From positions 310,001 through 374,000 of the forward strand of contig NZ_FMAR01000004.1 of assembly GCF_900094705.1 (NCBI RefSeq): 64,000 bases of DNA, written 5' to 3'. Position numbers and translations under genes: made by a program. The notes below the pieces were generated by a model. That model did no database searches and was not told the DNA's origin. It saw only the letters and a list, made by a program, of their open reading frames with translations. The stretch comes from Chitinophaga costaii (GTDB lineage: Bacteria; Bacteroidota; Bacteroidia; Chitinophagales; Chitinophagaceae). This document shows positions 51,701 through 60,867 of the stretch, piece by piece; position 1 is the first letter of the stretch, and each line of letters begins with the position of its first letter.

Positions 51701-53485
51701 ATGCATATACCATATAAAAAACAATGGGCTGCCGTGATACTGGGCGCCGCCGTGCTGGCCGGCTGTACGAAAAGCCTGGATCAGACGCCACAGTCCAGTG
51801 CTTCCAGCGACGCGGTGTTTAGCAGTGAGGCAGGTCTGAAATTATACACCACCTCTTTTTACGATTTCCTGCCAGACATAAATACCCCTTATAAAACCGA
51901 TTGTTCGTTGTCTGACTACGGTGCGGTAACTGCTGTGCCGGACTTCATCCGTGCCAACGTGTACACGTCCCGCCTGGAAAATAGCTGGAGTTGGGGTAAT
52001 TTGCGCAACGTCAATTATTTCATTGTTAACAATAACAATTCCGCGGTGCCGCAGGCCATCCGCGATAATTACCAGGGGCTGGCCCGTTTCTTCCGTGCTT
52101 ATTTTTATTTCGATAAAATAAAACGCTATGGTGATGTACCCTGGATAGGCCACCCGCTGGCGGTGAACGACAGCGCCCTGTATGCCGGCCGCGATTCCCG
52201 GGTGCTGGTGATGGATTCCGTGATCGCAGACCTGGACTATGCCGCCTCTCATATTACGGCTACCGACGACGCTACCCGCAGCACCATTACCCAGGCTGTT
52301 GTATATGGTTTTAAATCACGCGTGTGTCTTTTTGAAGGTACTTACCGCAAATACCGCCATGATTCGCTGCCCGGCTCTAATGAACTGCTGCAACAGGCTG
52401 CTGCTGCGGCCAAGGCTGTGATAGACGCTGGCCGTTATTCGCTTAACCAGGGCACTATGTCCTACCGCAACCTGTTTATCAGCGCATCACCGGTAGCAAA
52501 TGAGGTAATGCTGGCCAACATTGCCAGCAGCACGTTGGGAAAAATGAATGATGCCAACTGGTATTTCACCAGCGCAACGTATGGTCCCCGGTTTAGCTTC
52601 ACGCGCGATTTTATAAACACCTACCTGAATATAGATGGCACTCCATTTACCAGCGTGCCGGGCCATGATACCATGACGCTGGCACATGAGACCCAGCAGC
52701 GCGACCTGCGCCTGGGCCAAACCATCCGCCTGGCAGGGTATACCCGTACTAACAGTGGTAAAGTAGTAGCTGGGCCGCCGGTATTTTCTTATACTTACAC
52801 CGGTTACCAGCCTATTAAATGGTGCCTGGATGATATGTACTATGATGCAGGCGCTAATAACACGAATAGTATTGAGCTCATGCGGTATGCAGAAATATTG
52901 CTGAACTATGCAGAAGCCAAGGCCGAGTTGGGCGAAATGGACGGTACTGTTTGGTCGCAGACCATTGGCGCCCTGCGTAGCCGCGCTGGTATTGCCAATG
53001 CCAATACCCTGCCCACGATAGTAGATCCTTATATGCATACCCGTTACTATCCCGACATCAATGATCCTGTGCTGTTGGAAATACGGCGGGAGCGCGCCAT
53101 TGAGCTGGCCCTGGAAGGCTTTCGCTATTATGACCTGGTGCGTTGGGCGCACGGCGACCTGCTACTGAACAAATGGAATGGCATGTATGTGCCGGCCCTG
53201 AATGTACCTATGGACCTGAACGCAGACGGTGTGCTGGATGTATGCTTTTACCAGGATACAGCGCCTACCAACCCGGTAGCCGGCGTTACTTACATTAACG
53301 TAGGCGCCATGGTGGGCGGCGTAACTAACCCGCAACAACTGGCTGATGGCACCGCTGGAGAACTGCACTGGCAGGATGCCACACTGCGCCAGTTTGAAAA
53401 CTTTATGTATTTATATCCCATCCCGTATGCTGCCATCCAGTTGAATAGTAACCTGCAACAAAATCCGGGTTGGGAAAATCGTTAA
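51701..53485 (+). CDS. SusD/RagB-family nutrient-binding lipoprotein
   Basis: 594 residues. Lipoprotein signal with lipobox VLAGC (Cys22). SusD-type N-terminal TPR region (NYQGLARFFRAYFYFDKIKRYGDVPWI) and C-terminal RagB/SusD domain (LEIRRERAIELALEGFRYYDLVRW, PIPYAAIQLNSNLQQNPGW). It caps the SusC channel. Which glycan or other nutrient is bound cannot be told; no glycoside hydrolase is in the operon. Confidence 0.93.
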   Translation: MHIPYKKQWAAVILGAAVLAGCTKSLDQTPQSSASSDAVFSSEAGLKLYTTSFYDFLPDINTPYKTDCSLSDYGAVTAVPDFIRANVYTSRLENSWSWGNLRNVNYFIVNNNNSAVPQAIRDNYQGLARFFRAYFYFDKIKRYGDVPWIGHPLAVNDSALYAGRDSRVLVMDSVIADLDYAASHITATDDATRSTITQAVVYGFKSRVCLFEGTYRKYRHDSLPGSNELLQQAAAAAKAVIDAGRYSLNQGTMSYRNLFISASPVANEVMLANIASSTLGKMNDANWYFTSATYGPRFSFTRDFINTYLNIDGTPFTSVPGHDTMTLAHETQQRDLRLGQTIRLAGYTRTNSGKVVAGPPVFSYTYTGYQPIKWCLDDMYYDAGANNTNSIELMRYAEILLNYAEAKAELGEMDGTVWSQTIGALRSRAGIANANTLPTIVDPYMHTRYYPDINDPVLLEIRRERAIELALEGFRYYDLVRWAHGDLLLNKWNGMYVPALNVPMDLNADGVLDVCFYQDTAPTNPVAGVTYINVGAMVGGVTNPQQLADGTAGELHWQDATLRQFENFMYLYPIPYAAIQLNSNLQQNPGWENR

Positions 53486-53512
53486 TTTTATGTTCTACAA
53501 TAAATGATTATT

Positions 53513-54385
53513 ATGAAAAAGAGTTTTTGGATAAGCCTGGTTTGTGTGATTTTCGGATGGCAAGCCGCAGGGGCGCAGCAATTTACAGTAGGTACCTACA
53601 ACCTGCGTAACGATAATAAAGAAGATGTAAACAATGGCAATGGGTGGCAACAAAGATACCCGGTGATTGCCCACCTGTTGCGCTTTCACGGGTTTGATAT
53701 CTTTGGTACCCAGGAAGGGTTGAAACACCAGTTAGATAACCTGAAAGACAGCCTGCAGGGTTTTGATTACATAGGTGTAGGCCGCGACGATGGGAAAGAC
53801 GGGGGCGAACACTCCGCTATTTTCTACGACACCCGTAAATTTAAAGTAACGCAAAAAGGCGATTTCTGGTTATCGGAAATCGAAGACCGTCCTAACAAAG
53901 GATGGGACGCCGTGCTGCCACGCATTTGCTCTTGGGGCTTGTTTAAAGAAATTAAAACCGGCTACACTTTCTACATGTTTAATCTGCACATGGACCACAT
54001 TGGAGTAAAGGCCCGTGCGGAAAGCGCCAAGCTGATCTTGAAAAAGATCAAAGATATGACCCACGGCCGTCCTGTGATCCTGACCGGTGATTTCAATGTG
54101 GACCAGACCAGTGAATCGTACCAGTTGCTGGCCACCAGTGGGGTATTGTTTGATGCTTATGAAACAACCCTGTTTAGATATGCGTTGACAGGATCTTTCA
54201 ATGGTTATAAGCCCAACCTGGTGACGAATAGCCGTATTGATCACATCTTCCTGACGAAAGATTTTACCGTACAACGGTATGGTATCCTGGATGACACGTA
54301 CCGCAGTAAGGAGGGCGATACCGGCACGGTGCGGATGCCTTCTGATCACTTCCCGGTATTGGCCGATGTGACCCATGGTAAGTGA
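53513..54385 (+). CDS. secreted endonuclease/exonuclease/phosphatase-fold hydrolase
   Basis: 290 residues from ATG 53513 (ATG 53504 would add three). Signal peptide KKSFWISLVCVIFGWQAAGAQ. EEP fold motifs: GTYNLRND, DIFGTQEGLKHQL (metal-binding Glu), LTGDFNVDQTS (Asp, Asn) and RIDHIF with final SDHFPVLADV (catalytic His). The family cuts phosphodiester or phosphoester bonds in nucleic acids, phosphoinositides or sphingomyelin. Its place 27 bases after susD suggests that it prepares the nutrient taken up by SusCD, perhaps a phosphorylated or phosphodiester-linked substrate. A terminator follows. Confidence 0.85.
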   Translation: MKKSFWISLVCVIFGWQAAGAQQFTVGTYNLRNDNKEDVNNGNGWQQRYPVIAHLLRFHGFDIFGTQEGLKHQLDNLKDSLQGFDYIGVGRDDGKDGGEHSAIFYDTRKFKVTQKGDFWLSEIEDRPNKGWDAVLPRICSWGLFKEIKTGYTFYMFNLHMDHIGVKARAESAKLILKKIKDMTHGRPVILTGDFNVDQTSESYQLLATSGVLFDAYETTLFRYALTGSFNGYKPNLVTNSRIDHIFLTKDFTVQRYGILDDTYRSKEGDTGTVRMPSDHFPVLADVTHGK

Positions 54386-54405
54386 ATTTCTAATGAATAA
54401 AATAG

Positions 54406-54438
54406 GCCCACTGTAATTTTTTGCAGTGGGCTTTTTTT
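54406..54438 (+). terminator. terminator of the SusCD operon
   Basis: GCCCACTG (54406-54413) / CAGTGGGC (54424-54431) plus flanking A/T pairs, then TTTTTTT, 21 bases after the last stop codon. Confidence 0.8.
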
Positions 54439-54589
54439 ATGGGGTTGGGACCTGTAAGGAAAGATCTGTAGACATTGTTGTTTTGTGGCTGTACCTGGCT
54501 CAAAGCAAGCCTAATATGAACAATACAAAAGCTGAAAATGAGATGGTTTGCCTGGAACCGTTCTTTTACTTTTAACAAAAAATAGTTCT

Positions 54590-54646
54590 ATGAAAAAAAT
54601 TGTCATGGCGCTGGCTCTGCTCTGCCACGGCCGGAGAGTGGCATAG
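54590..54646 (+). pseudogene. orphan signal-peptide start, gene remnant
   Basis: ATG 54590 opens MKKIVMALALLCHGRRVA and stops at once. It looks like the 5' end of a secreted-protein gene whose body is lost. It sits in 361 bases (54386-54746) with no other gene between the SusCD operon and the cbb3 cluster. Confidence 0.35.
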
Positions 54647-54746
54647 AGCAACCTGATGCCAAAGGCTAAGTATACATTAGCAAGGAAAAATAACATCAGG
54701 GATTTTGTGCAGATCTGAGTACTGAAAAAGATGGAAGGTTGGAGTA

Positions 54747-55451
54747 TCAGTATCTTTTTTGCGGGGCGCAGGTAATAAAATGCCGCAGCAGGAAATGCGG
54801 TGTATCCGGGTACAGCCCGCGGGCAATCAGTAAAGTAGCCAGCAGCAAGCCTGCATAAGGGGCCAACCTGCGGAGGTATTGCCGCCAGGTGGCGCTTATC
54901 TTCCAACTGGCCAGGGATAATAATAACAGGGCAGGTAAAGTGCCTGCGCCATATGCTGTCATGAAGATCATTCCATTGGTTAACCCCCCAAGTACCAATG
55001 CGCCTGCAATGGCCATGTACACCATGCCGCAGGGGAGCAACCCGTTGAGTGCGCCGAGTACAAGCATGGAAACCGGCCGGGGATGGCGCAACAGCCGGAG
55101 GATGAGGGATTGTAAAAAACGTTGCCACGATGGCAGCCCTTGTGTCCAGTGGAACCATTGCGGCAGTAAGGCCGACAAGGCAAACAATAATAAAAGAACA
55201 CCTGCCACCACGGATAATAGTTGTTGCCATCCGGCCAGGTAAAACTGGGTTCCCACCAGTCCGAAAGCGGCACCCAGTAAGGTATACATGGCTATGCGGC
55301 CGCTGTGGTACAATAGTAGCCCACTCATTTTACGGGCAGGGGGTAGTAATTGCAGCGGCAGGGCCATGACCAGCGGGCCGCACATACCCACACAGTGGGC
55401 GCTGCTCACAAAACCCAACACCAAAGCGCCTGCTATAATACCTACGTTCAT
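54747..55451 (-). CDS. SafE/UreH-like membrane protein of the cbb3 cluster
   Basis: 234 residues, six to seven membrane segments, sulfite exporter TauE/SafE or UreH_2 (PF13386) type. The first helix holds the conserved SSAHCVGMCGPLVMAL, and helix 4 NGLLPCGMVYMAIAGA with the paired Cys/Pro typical of the DsbD-beta/CcdA-related fold. Such genes regularly close cco operons of Bacteroidota and are thought to assist copper delivery or redox maturation. It starts 7 bases after fixH, last gene of the operon. Precise role is inferred. Confidence 0.82.
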   Translation of the reverse strand: MNVGIIAGALVLGFVSSAHCVGMCGPLVMALPLQLLPPARKMSGLLLYHSGRIAMYTLLGAAFGLVGTQFYLAGWQQLLSVVAGVLLLLFALSALLPQWFHWTQGLPSWQRFLQSLILRLLRHPRPVSMLVLGALNGLLPCGMVYMAIAGALVLGGLTNGMIFMTAYGAGTLPALLLLSLASWKISATWRQYLRRLAPYAGLLLATLLIARGLYPDTPHFLLRHFITCAPQKRY

Positions 55452-55458
55452 TGTTGCA

Positions 55459-55881
55459 TTAATTGATTTTAAATTCCTGTTCTGTATAATAAAACTGGGT
55501 GTCGGTTTTCCATTGCAGCTTTACCCAGCAATGGCCTTTTTGCAATTGTGATTTGGCAATACGTTGTATACCATTAGCCGTTGCAATGGCAAAGTGCCGG
55601 TCGTGCTGTGCGTTGGTAGGGTAGTAAAACCAGGCCTGCCCGCTGGGCAGGCTGTCAGGAAATTGCAGGGTAACCGCCTGGTTGTCTTGGGAGATGGTTA
55701 CAGCAGTGCGTTTGGCCGCATTGCGGGCGCGGTCTATCTGTTGCTGAAAGTGAATTTCATCGTCGTAATATTTTTCAGACACCAACTCAAATTTAGTGTG
55801 GGTGGCCTTGTACACGAGGGTGCCTATCAGCAAGGCGAAACCGCAAAAAGCCATCGTTAATCCGTAACCCCAGTTCATCAT
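55459..55881 (-). CDS. FixH/CcoH-like cbb3 assembly protein
   Basis: 140 residues, one N-terminal membrane helix (WGYGLTMAFCGFALLIGTLVYKA) and a periplasmic beta-domain (TVTISQDNQAVTLQFPDSLPSGQAWFYYPTNAQHD, HCWVKLQWKTDTQFYYTEQEFKI). Matches the FixH family. In other bacteria CcoH is needed for stable assembly of the cbb3 oxidase. 15 bases after ccoG. Confidence 0.87.
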   Translation of the reverse strand: MMNWGYGLTMAFCGFALLIGTLVYKATHTKFELVSEKYYDDEIHFQQQIDRARNAAKRTAVTISQDNQAVTLQFPDSLPSGQAWFYYPTNAQHDRHFAIATANGIQRIAKSQLQKGHCWVKLQWKTDTQFYYTEQEFKIN

Positions 55882-55896
55882 TGTGTGATTTAAATG

Positions 55897-57279
55897 TTAT
55901 TGTACCGGGCCGATAAAGGCCGTAGTTTGTGTGCCAATTTTTTTTCCATTCGCATACATGCCCAGCCGCACCATGGTCTTTTGCTGCCGGATGATACGGG
56001 CGGGCAGCACGATAAAAAAGGTGCCGGCACCCTGCGTTTCCGCTTTTACCAGTACGGCAGGTTTGCCGATCATTTGTACCTGTCCGCCAGCAGGACTTTC
56101 TACCCGTATGGTGAGCGGCACATTTTGCGTGGTTTTGTTAACGGCAGTGAGATTATACAGATTGCTCACACTGTCTGTTCCCCTTTCCTGGTATAGCAGG
56201 CCGGGTGTACGCATGATAGTAGTATCTACTGCCTTGCGGCTGAGTAGCAGGAAGCTATCCAGACAAAGAATAAGCAGGCAAAGCAGGGTGTAGGTTTTCA
56301 TACGCGGTGTGTACCGCAGTGGAGCATTTTCTGCGATGCCGTATTCCGATGCGTAGCTGATCAGCTTTGTAGGTTTGCCAATTTTTTCCATCACATGGTC
56401 GCAGGCGTCTATGCAGGCGGTGCAGCCTACGCACTCCATCTGCAAGCCATTGCGTATATCTATGCCCGTGGGACAAACCTTTACACACTGGAGGCAGTCT
56501 ATGCAATCGCCAAAGTGGCTGGCAGCGGTTTTGGCGGGTTTGTGCCGGGGTTCCCCCCGTTTATAGTTATAGGCTACGATAAGGCTGTTTTTGTCCTGTA
56601 ATACGCCTTGTAGCCGGCCATAGGGGCATACCACGGTACATACCTGCTCGCGAAAAAAAGCATATACGCCGTAGAACACGGCGCTGAATAATAGGATAGC
56701 CAAAAAGCCACCCAGGTGATCCGACAGGGGAGCGGTGACGATTTTCCACAGCGCCGGCAGTCCGATAATGTAGGCCAGGAAGAAATTGGCAATGATAAAA
56801 GACAACCAGAAAAACACGGTATGTTTAAAGATCATCACCTTTATTTTCCGGGCGGTCCAGGGTTGTGCGCGGAGGGTGCGTTGCTCATTGGCATTGCCTG
56901 CTATCCAATATTCCACGCGTCGAAAAAGCAGTTCCATAAAATTAGTCTGCGGGCATACCCACCCACAAAACAAACGTCCGAAAGCAGCGGTGAAAAGAAT
57001 GATGAAAAAAATAAACGTGATCATCAACAATCCCAGCACAAAAAAATCCTGTGGCCAGAAGATCTTGCCAAACAGGATAAAACGGCCTGCGGGTATGTTG
57101 ATCATTAAAAAGGGCTGCCCATGCACTTGTATAAAAGGCAGCCCCAAAAAAATCAGGAAGTAAACGTAACTAAGTGTTTTGCGATAACGATAAAAACGGC
57201 CCTTGGGTTGCTGCGCAAAAATCCATTTGCGTTTTCCCTGTTCATCCATCGTGGCGAGGTGATCCCGAAAACTTTCCAT
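55897..57279 (-). CDS. ccoG: CcoG/FixG cytochrome oxidase accessory protein
   Basis: 460 residues with four to five membrane helices and two 4Fe-4S ferredoxin motifs in CIDCLQCVKVCPTGIDIRNG and ECVGCTACIDACDHVMEKIGKP (about 270-315). Also WVCPQTNFMELLFR and REQVCTVVCPYGRLQGVL near the membrane, and a C-terminal Ig-like domain (IRVESPAGGQ). CcoG proteins reduce Cu(II) for cbb3 assembly. Between ccoP and fixH, gaps of 2 and 15 bases. Confidence 0.93.
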   Translation of the reverse strand: MESFRDHLATMDEQGKRKWIFAQQPKGRFYRYRKTLSYVYFLIFLGLPFIQVHGQPFLMINIPAGRFILFGKIFWPQDFFVLGLLMITFIFFIILFTAAFGRLFCGWVCPQTNFMELLFRRVEYWIAGNANEQRTLRAQPWTARKIKVMIFKHTVFFWLSFIIANFFLAYIIGLPALWKIVTAPLSDHLGGFLAILLFSAVFYGVYAFFREQVCTVVCPYGRLQGVLQDKNSLIVAYNYKRGEPRHKPAKTAASHFGDCIDCLQCVKVCPTGIDIRNGLQMECVGCTACIDACDHVMEKIGKPTKLISYASEYGIAENAPLRYTPRMKTYTLLCLLILCLDSFLLLSRKAVDTTIMRTPGLLYQERGTDSVSNLYNLTAVNKTTQNVPLTIRVESPAGGQVQMIGKPAVLVKAETQGAGTFFIVLPARIIRQQKTMVRLGMYANGKKIGTQTTAFIGPVQ

Positions 57280-57281
57280 GG

Positions 57282-58295
57282 CTATTCGTTTGTCAATGTA
57301 CCCTGCGGTTCCTTTGGTGCAGCGGGTTTGCTACCATGCAGCGATTTTACGTAACTCGCAATTTGTGCTATTTGCTGGGGCGAGTAATCATCTTTCCAGC
57401 TTTTCATGCCCTTGTCGGGCCAACCATATTTAATGGTTTTAAAAATAGACTGTAAGTCGCCGCCATGCAGCCAGTAGTTGTCGGTCAGGTTGGGGCCTAC
57501 GCCGCCGCCGCCATCTGCGCCATGGCAGGCAAAGCAGGTAGTGGTGAATACCTTTTTGCCTGCGGCGAGGTCGCTGGCGTCAGTAAGTAGTTTCACGGTA
57601 TTTTCATCTACCTGGTTAGCGGCTTTGGCAAGGTAGGCTGCTTTTGCTGCTGCGGCATCTGCCACGGAAATCTGGTATTCTTCTGCACTTAAGGGAGCGT
57701 TGTGCGATACGTGGTAGCGCCATAAATACGCCATGGCGAAAACCATGCAGGCATAAAACCCGTACAGCCACCAGCCGGGCAGGCGGTTGTCCAGTTCACG
57801 AATGCCATCGTAGTCGTGGCCTGTATCGAGCGTGGCCTCTTCCTGCATGGGTTTAAATCGGTTTATCTTGAACCATAGTTGCTTCCATTGGTGGGCTGGC
57901 ACCGGTATGGCTTGTTTTATTTTTTCTACATGCAGGAGGTTGCGCAGCAAAAACAACAATACCAGCACTACCCCTATTTCAAAAGCGATGACCAGCACCA
58001 GTGTATAATAAATAAAAGGCGGAAGGCCAGAAAAGGAATGCACTATGGGGGCGGGTTCTGCTACATCAGCCAGGATGGGAGCCAAGAGCAGCAGGGCTGT
58101 GGGCGGAACGTTGCCGGCGGCTGCTTTTTCTTTTTGTTTTTCATTTTCACGGTACACCTCAGCCGCGCCGTTCAGTACATAGGCCAGCAGTACGATGATG
58201 AGGCCAAGGGCCATGATCACGCAGGTAAGCACTACCCCCAGTGGATTGTGCAGCGCATCGGCCGATAGCAAGGGTAATAATAATGTAGGTCGCAT
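57282..58295 (-). CDS. ccoP: cbb3 oxidase subunit CcoP (cytochrome c)
   Basis: 337 residues. N-terminal membrane helices (HNPLGVVLTCVIMALGLIIVLLAYV, and YTLVLVIAFEIGVVLVLLFLL), a further helix NRLPGWWLYGFYACMVFAMAYLWRYHVS in the middle, then one heme c site CFACHGADGGGGVGPNLTD with Met ligand likely in PDKGMKSWKD. Proteobacterial CcoP has two heme sites; here only one CxxCH is present, as in many Bacteroidota. It carries electrons to the CcoN centre. Confidence 0.9.
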   Translation of the reverse strand: MRPTLLLPLLSADALHNPLGVVLTCVIMALGLIIVLLAYVLNGAAEVYRENEKQKEKAAAGNVPPTALLLLAPILADVAEPAPIVHSFSGLPPFIYYTLVLVIAFEIGVVLVLLFLLRNLLHVEKIKQAIPVPAHQWKQLWFKINRFKPMQEEATLDTGHDYDGIRELDNRLPGWWLYGFYACMVFAMAYLWRYHVSHNAPLSAEEYQISVADAAAAKAAYLAKAANQVDENTVKLLTDASDLAAGKKVFTTTCFACHGADGGGGVGPNLTDNYWLHGGDLQSIFKTIKYGWPDKGMKSWKDDYSPQQIAQIASYVKSLHGSKPAAPKEPQGTLTNE

Positions 58296-58297
58296 GC

Positions 58298-58462
58298 TTA
58301 TTGATTATCGAGCGGTAAGGAATTGATCTTGGTAAGGAGCTGGCGGTCGGCTTTGAAGGCCCATATGGCCATCACTATAAAAATGGTAAAAAAAATACCG
58401 AAGGCACTCATCGCATAAATATCTACACCGGTAATTTTTTCGAGGTAGTTGATGAATTTCAT
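58298..58462 (-). CDS. ccoQ: CcoQ-like small cbb3 subunit
   Basis: 54 residues, too short for most callers. ATG 58462, TAA at 58298-58300, placed 2 bases before ccoP and 2 after ccoNO. Sequence KFINYLEKITGVDIYAMSAF then one membrane helix (GIFFTIFIVMAIWAFKAD) and a polar tail. Position and single helix match CcoQ/FixQ, which stabilises the oxidase core; sequence identity in this family is low. Confidence 0.75.
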   Translation of the reverse strand: MKFINYLEKITGVDIYAMSAFGIFFTIFIVMAIWAFKADRQLLTKINSLPLDNQ

Positions 58463-58464
58463 GA

Positions 58465-60642
58465 TTAAGGTTTTACAGATTTGATATCGGTACCCAGGCG
58501 TTGCAGGTAGGCGATAACGGCTAGTATTTCTGCATTGGGTGCAGTTTTGATCTTGTCCTTTGCCAACTGTTCGCGGATGCCGCGGGCCTGTGTTTGCAGG
58601 TCTGTATTGGCCAATGCATCATATCCACTGCGGTAAGGCACACCCAGGGATTGCATGGCCCTTATCTTGGCGGCGGTGGATGCCGTATCAATTTCATTGG
58701 AGAGCAGCCAGGGATAATTGGGCATAATGGAACCTGGGCTCATAATGCGGGGATCCATCATGTGGTTATAGTGCCAGCTGTCGGGGTATTTGCCGCCCTC
58801 CCGCGCCAGATCCGGACCGGTGCGCTTGCTGCCCCACTGGAAGGGATGGTCGTATACAAATTCTCCTGCTTTGCTATAATCGCCATAACGGGCCACTTCA
58901 TCCCGGAAGGGGCGTATCATTTGCGAGTGGCAGTTATAGCAGCCTTCGCGGATATAAATATCACGTCCCTGTAGCTCCAGTGGGGTGTATGGTTTCACGG
59001 CAGCGATGGTGGGAATGTTACTTTTAATTAAGAAGGTAGGTACCATTTCCAGGATACCGCCGATGGCCACGGCCACTAGGCTAAGTACCAGCATTTGCAC
59101 AGGTCTTCTTTCTATCCAGCGGTGCCAGTGTTCTTTACCATGGGTGGTGATCGCCTTGGGCAGTGGGTAGGCAGAGGTGGCTTCATCCTTAACAAGGTGT
59201 CCGGCCTTTACGGTTTTATAAAGGTTGTATACCATGATTAGCACACCGGAGAGGTAGAGAGTGCCGCCTATGCTGCGTGTAATGTATAGGGGGATGATTT
59301 GCGTAACTGTTTCCAGGAACTGGTATTTTAATTGTCCTTCTTCGGTGAATGACTTCCACATCATACTTTGCGTAAAACCTGCCCAGTACAGTGGTACCGC
59401 ATACAGCACTATGCCGATGGTCCCAAACCAAAAGTGGGTGCCTGCCAGTTTTTTAGAATAGAGCGGGGTGTTGTAAATACGGGGCAGTATCCAGTACAAT
59501 ACACCGAAGGTGAGAAATCCGTTCCATCCCAGTGCGCCAATATGTACGTGTGCAATGGTCCAATCGGTAAAGTGGGAAATAGCGTTCACGCTTTTCAAAC
59601 TGAGCATAGGTCCTTCTAAAGTGGCCATGCCATAACAAGTTACGGCTACCACCATAAACTTCAGGATAGGATCTTCCCGCACTTTATCCCAGGCGCCGCG
59701 CAGGGTAAACAATCCATTGAGCATGCCGCCCCAACTGGGAGCAATGAGCATTACGCTGAACACCACGCCCAGGCTTTGCGCCCAGTCTGGCAGGGCGGTG
59801 TAGAGCAGGTGGTGAGGCCCGGCCCAGATATAAATAAAAATGAGTGACCAGAAGTGAATGATGGACAGGCGGTAGCTATATACCGGCCGGTTGGCAGCTT
59901 TGGGCAGGAAATAATACATGAGTCCCAGGTAGGGCGTGGTCAGGAAAAAAGCTACTGCATTATGTCCGTACCACCACTGCACGAGCGCATCCTGCACGCC
60001 GGCATACCAACTGTAGCTCTTGAACCAACTGAAGGGCCGTTCAAATGAATTTACGATATGTAGCATGGCCACCGTTACCCAGGTGGCTATATAAAACCAA
60101 ATGGCTACATAGAGATGGCTTTCCCTTCTTTTTAAAATGGTGCCAAAGATATTAATGCCGAAGATTACCCATATAAAGGTGATAGCGATGTCTACCGGCC
60201 ATTCCAGCTCTGCATATTCCTTACCGGAAGTATAACCTGCCAGCAGCGATACGGCACCCACTACGATAATGGTTTGCCAACCCCAGAAATGAATGCGGCT
60301 CAGCTTATCGCTGAACATGCGCGCCTTGCAAAGCCTTTGCAAAGAATAATACACGCCCATAAAAATACCATTGCCCACGAAGGCAAAGATCACCGCATTG
60401 GTATGCACCGGCCTTACGCGGCCAAAGGTGGTAGCAGGTAAATTAAGGTTTGCACCTGGGTAATATAGTTCTACGGCGGCCAGTAAACCAGCCAGCATAC
60501 CGATGACGCTCCAGAATATGGTGGCAAAAGCAAAGAGCTGTACTGACTTGTTGTCGTAGGAGAATTGTTCTACCTGGAGGGATTTGTGGCCCATGTCTGG
60601 TGGCTGCGACGGGCTGTCGGCAAGGGATACATTTTCATTCAT
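58465..60642 (-). CDS. ccoNO: fused cbb3 oxidase subunits I and II (CcoNO)
   Basis: 725 residues. The first about 480 are the heme-copper core CcoN: FGRVRPVHTNAVIFAFVGNG, WYGHNAVAFFLTTPYLGLMYYFLPKAANRPVYSY (Cu-B/heme ligands), AGPHHLLYTALPDWAQSLG and FTDWTIAHVHIGALGWNGF. A linker with a membrane helix joins CcoO, with the heme site REGCYNCHSQMIRPFRDE and GPDLAREGGKYPDSWHYNHM. Such fusion is common in Bacteroidota. High-affinity oxygen reductase for low-oxygen respiration. Overlaps the ccoS end by 8 bases. Confidence 0.95.
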   Translation of the reverse strand: MNENVSLADSPSQPPDMGHKSLQVEQFSYDNKSVQLFAFATIFWSVIGMLAGLLAAVELYYPGANLNLPATTFGRVRPVHTNAVIFAFVGNGIFMGVYYSLQRLCKARMFSDKLSRIHFWGWQTIIVVGAVSLLAGYTSGKEYAELEWPVDIAITFIWVIFGINIFGTILKRRESHLYVAIWFYIATWVTVAMLHIVNSFERPFSWFKSYSWYAGVQDALVQWWYGHNAVAFFLTTPYLGLMYYFLPKAANRPVYSYRLSIIHFWSLIFIYIWAGPHHLLYTALPDWAQSLGVVFSVMLIAPSWGGMLNGLFTLRGAWDKVREDPILKFMVVAVTCYGMATLEGPMLSLKSVNAISHFTDWTIAHVHIGALGWNGFLTFGVLYWILPRIYNTPLYSKKLAGTHFWFGTIGIVLYAVPLYWAGFTQSMMWKSFTEEGQLKYQFLETVTQIIPLYITRSIGGTLYLSGVLIMVYNLYKTVKAGHLVKDEATSAYPLPKAITTHGKEHWHRWIERRPVQMLVLSLVAVAIGGILEMVPTFLIKSNIPTIAAVKPYTPLELQGRDIYIREGCYNCHSQMIRPFRDEVARYGDYSKAGEFVYDHPFQWGSKRTGPDLAREGGKYPDSWHYNHMMDPRIMSPGSIMPNYPWLLSNEIDTASTAAKIRAMQSLGVPYRSGYDALANTDLQTQARGIREQLAKDKIKTAPNAEILAVIAYLQRLGTDIKSVKP

Positions 60643-60811
60643 GATCTAAAATATTGTCGGCTGTTTTAGAGGAAGGATCAAAGAGGATTCTTACGGGTGG
60701 ACTATCTGCATCGTCGTATTGGCCACTTTTTACACTCCACAGGAAACCCGCCAGGAATAAAGCGGCAACGCTTATGCTGGACAAGAGTAAAAGAATAATG
60801 ACACTCATCAT
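60635..60811 (-). CDS. ccoS: CcoS cbb3 maturation protein
   Basis: 58 residues; missed by length filters. Start MMSVIILLLLSSISVAALFLAGFLWSVKSGQYDDADSPPVRILFD: one membrane helix followed by the family signature WSVKSGQYDD and PxRILFD. CcoS is needed to insert heme and copper cofactors. The stop codon overlaps the ccoNO start (60635-60642), and it follows ccoI by 56 bases. Confidence 0.88.
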   Translation of the reverse strand: MMSVIILLLLSSISVAALFLAGFLWSVKSGQYDDADSPPVRILFDPSSKTADNILDHE

Positions 60812-60867
60812 GCACTGATTTAGGGCGTAAAATTAGCCTGTTGCAGCACGGAGGGCAATGAGTTTAT

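Noticed and set aside
57282..58295. Missing second heme site in CcoP as a truncation
   Set aside because: A single CxxCH is usual for Bacteroidota CcoP and the length is normal, so this is not a defect.
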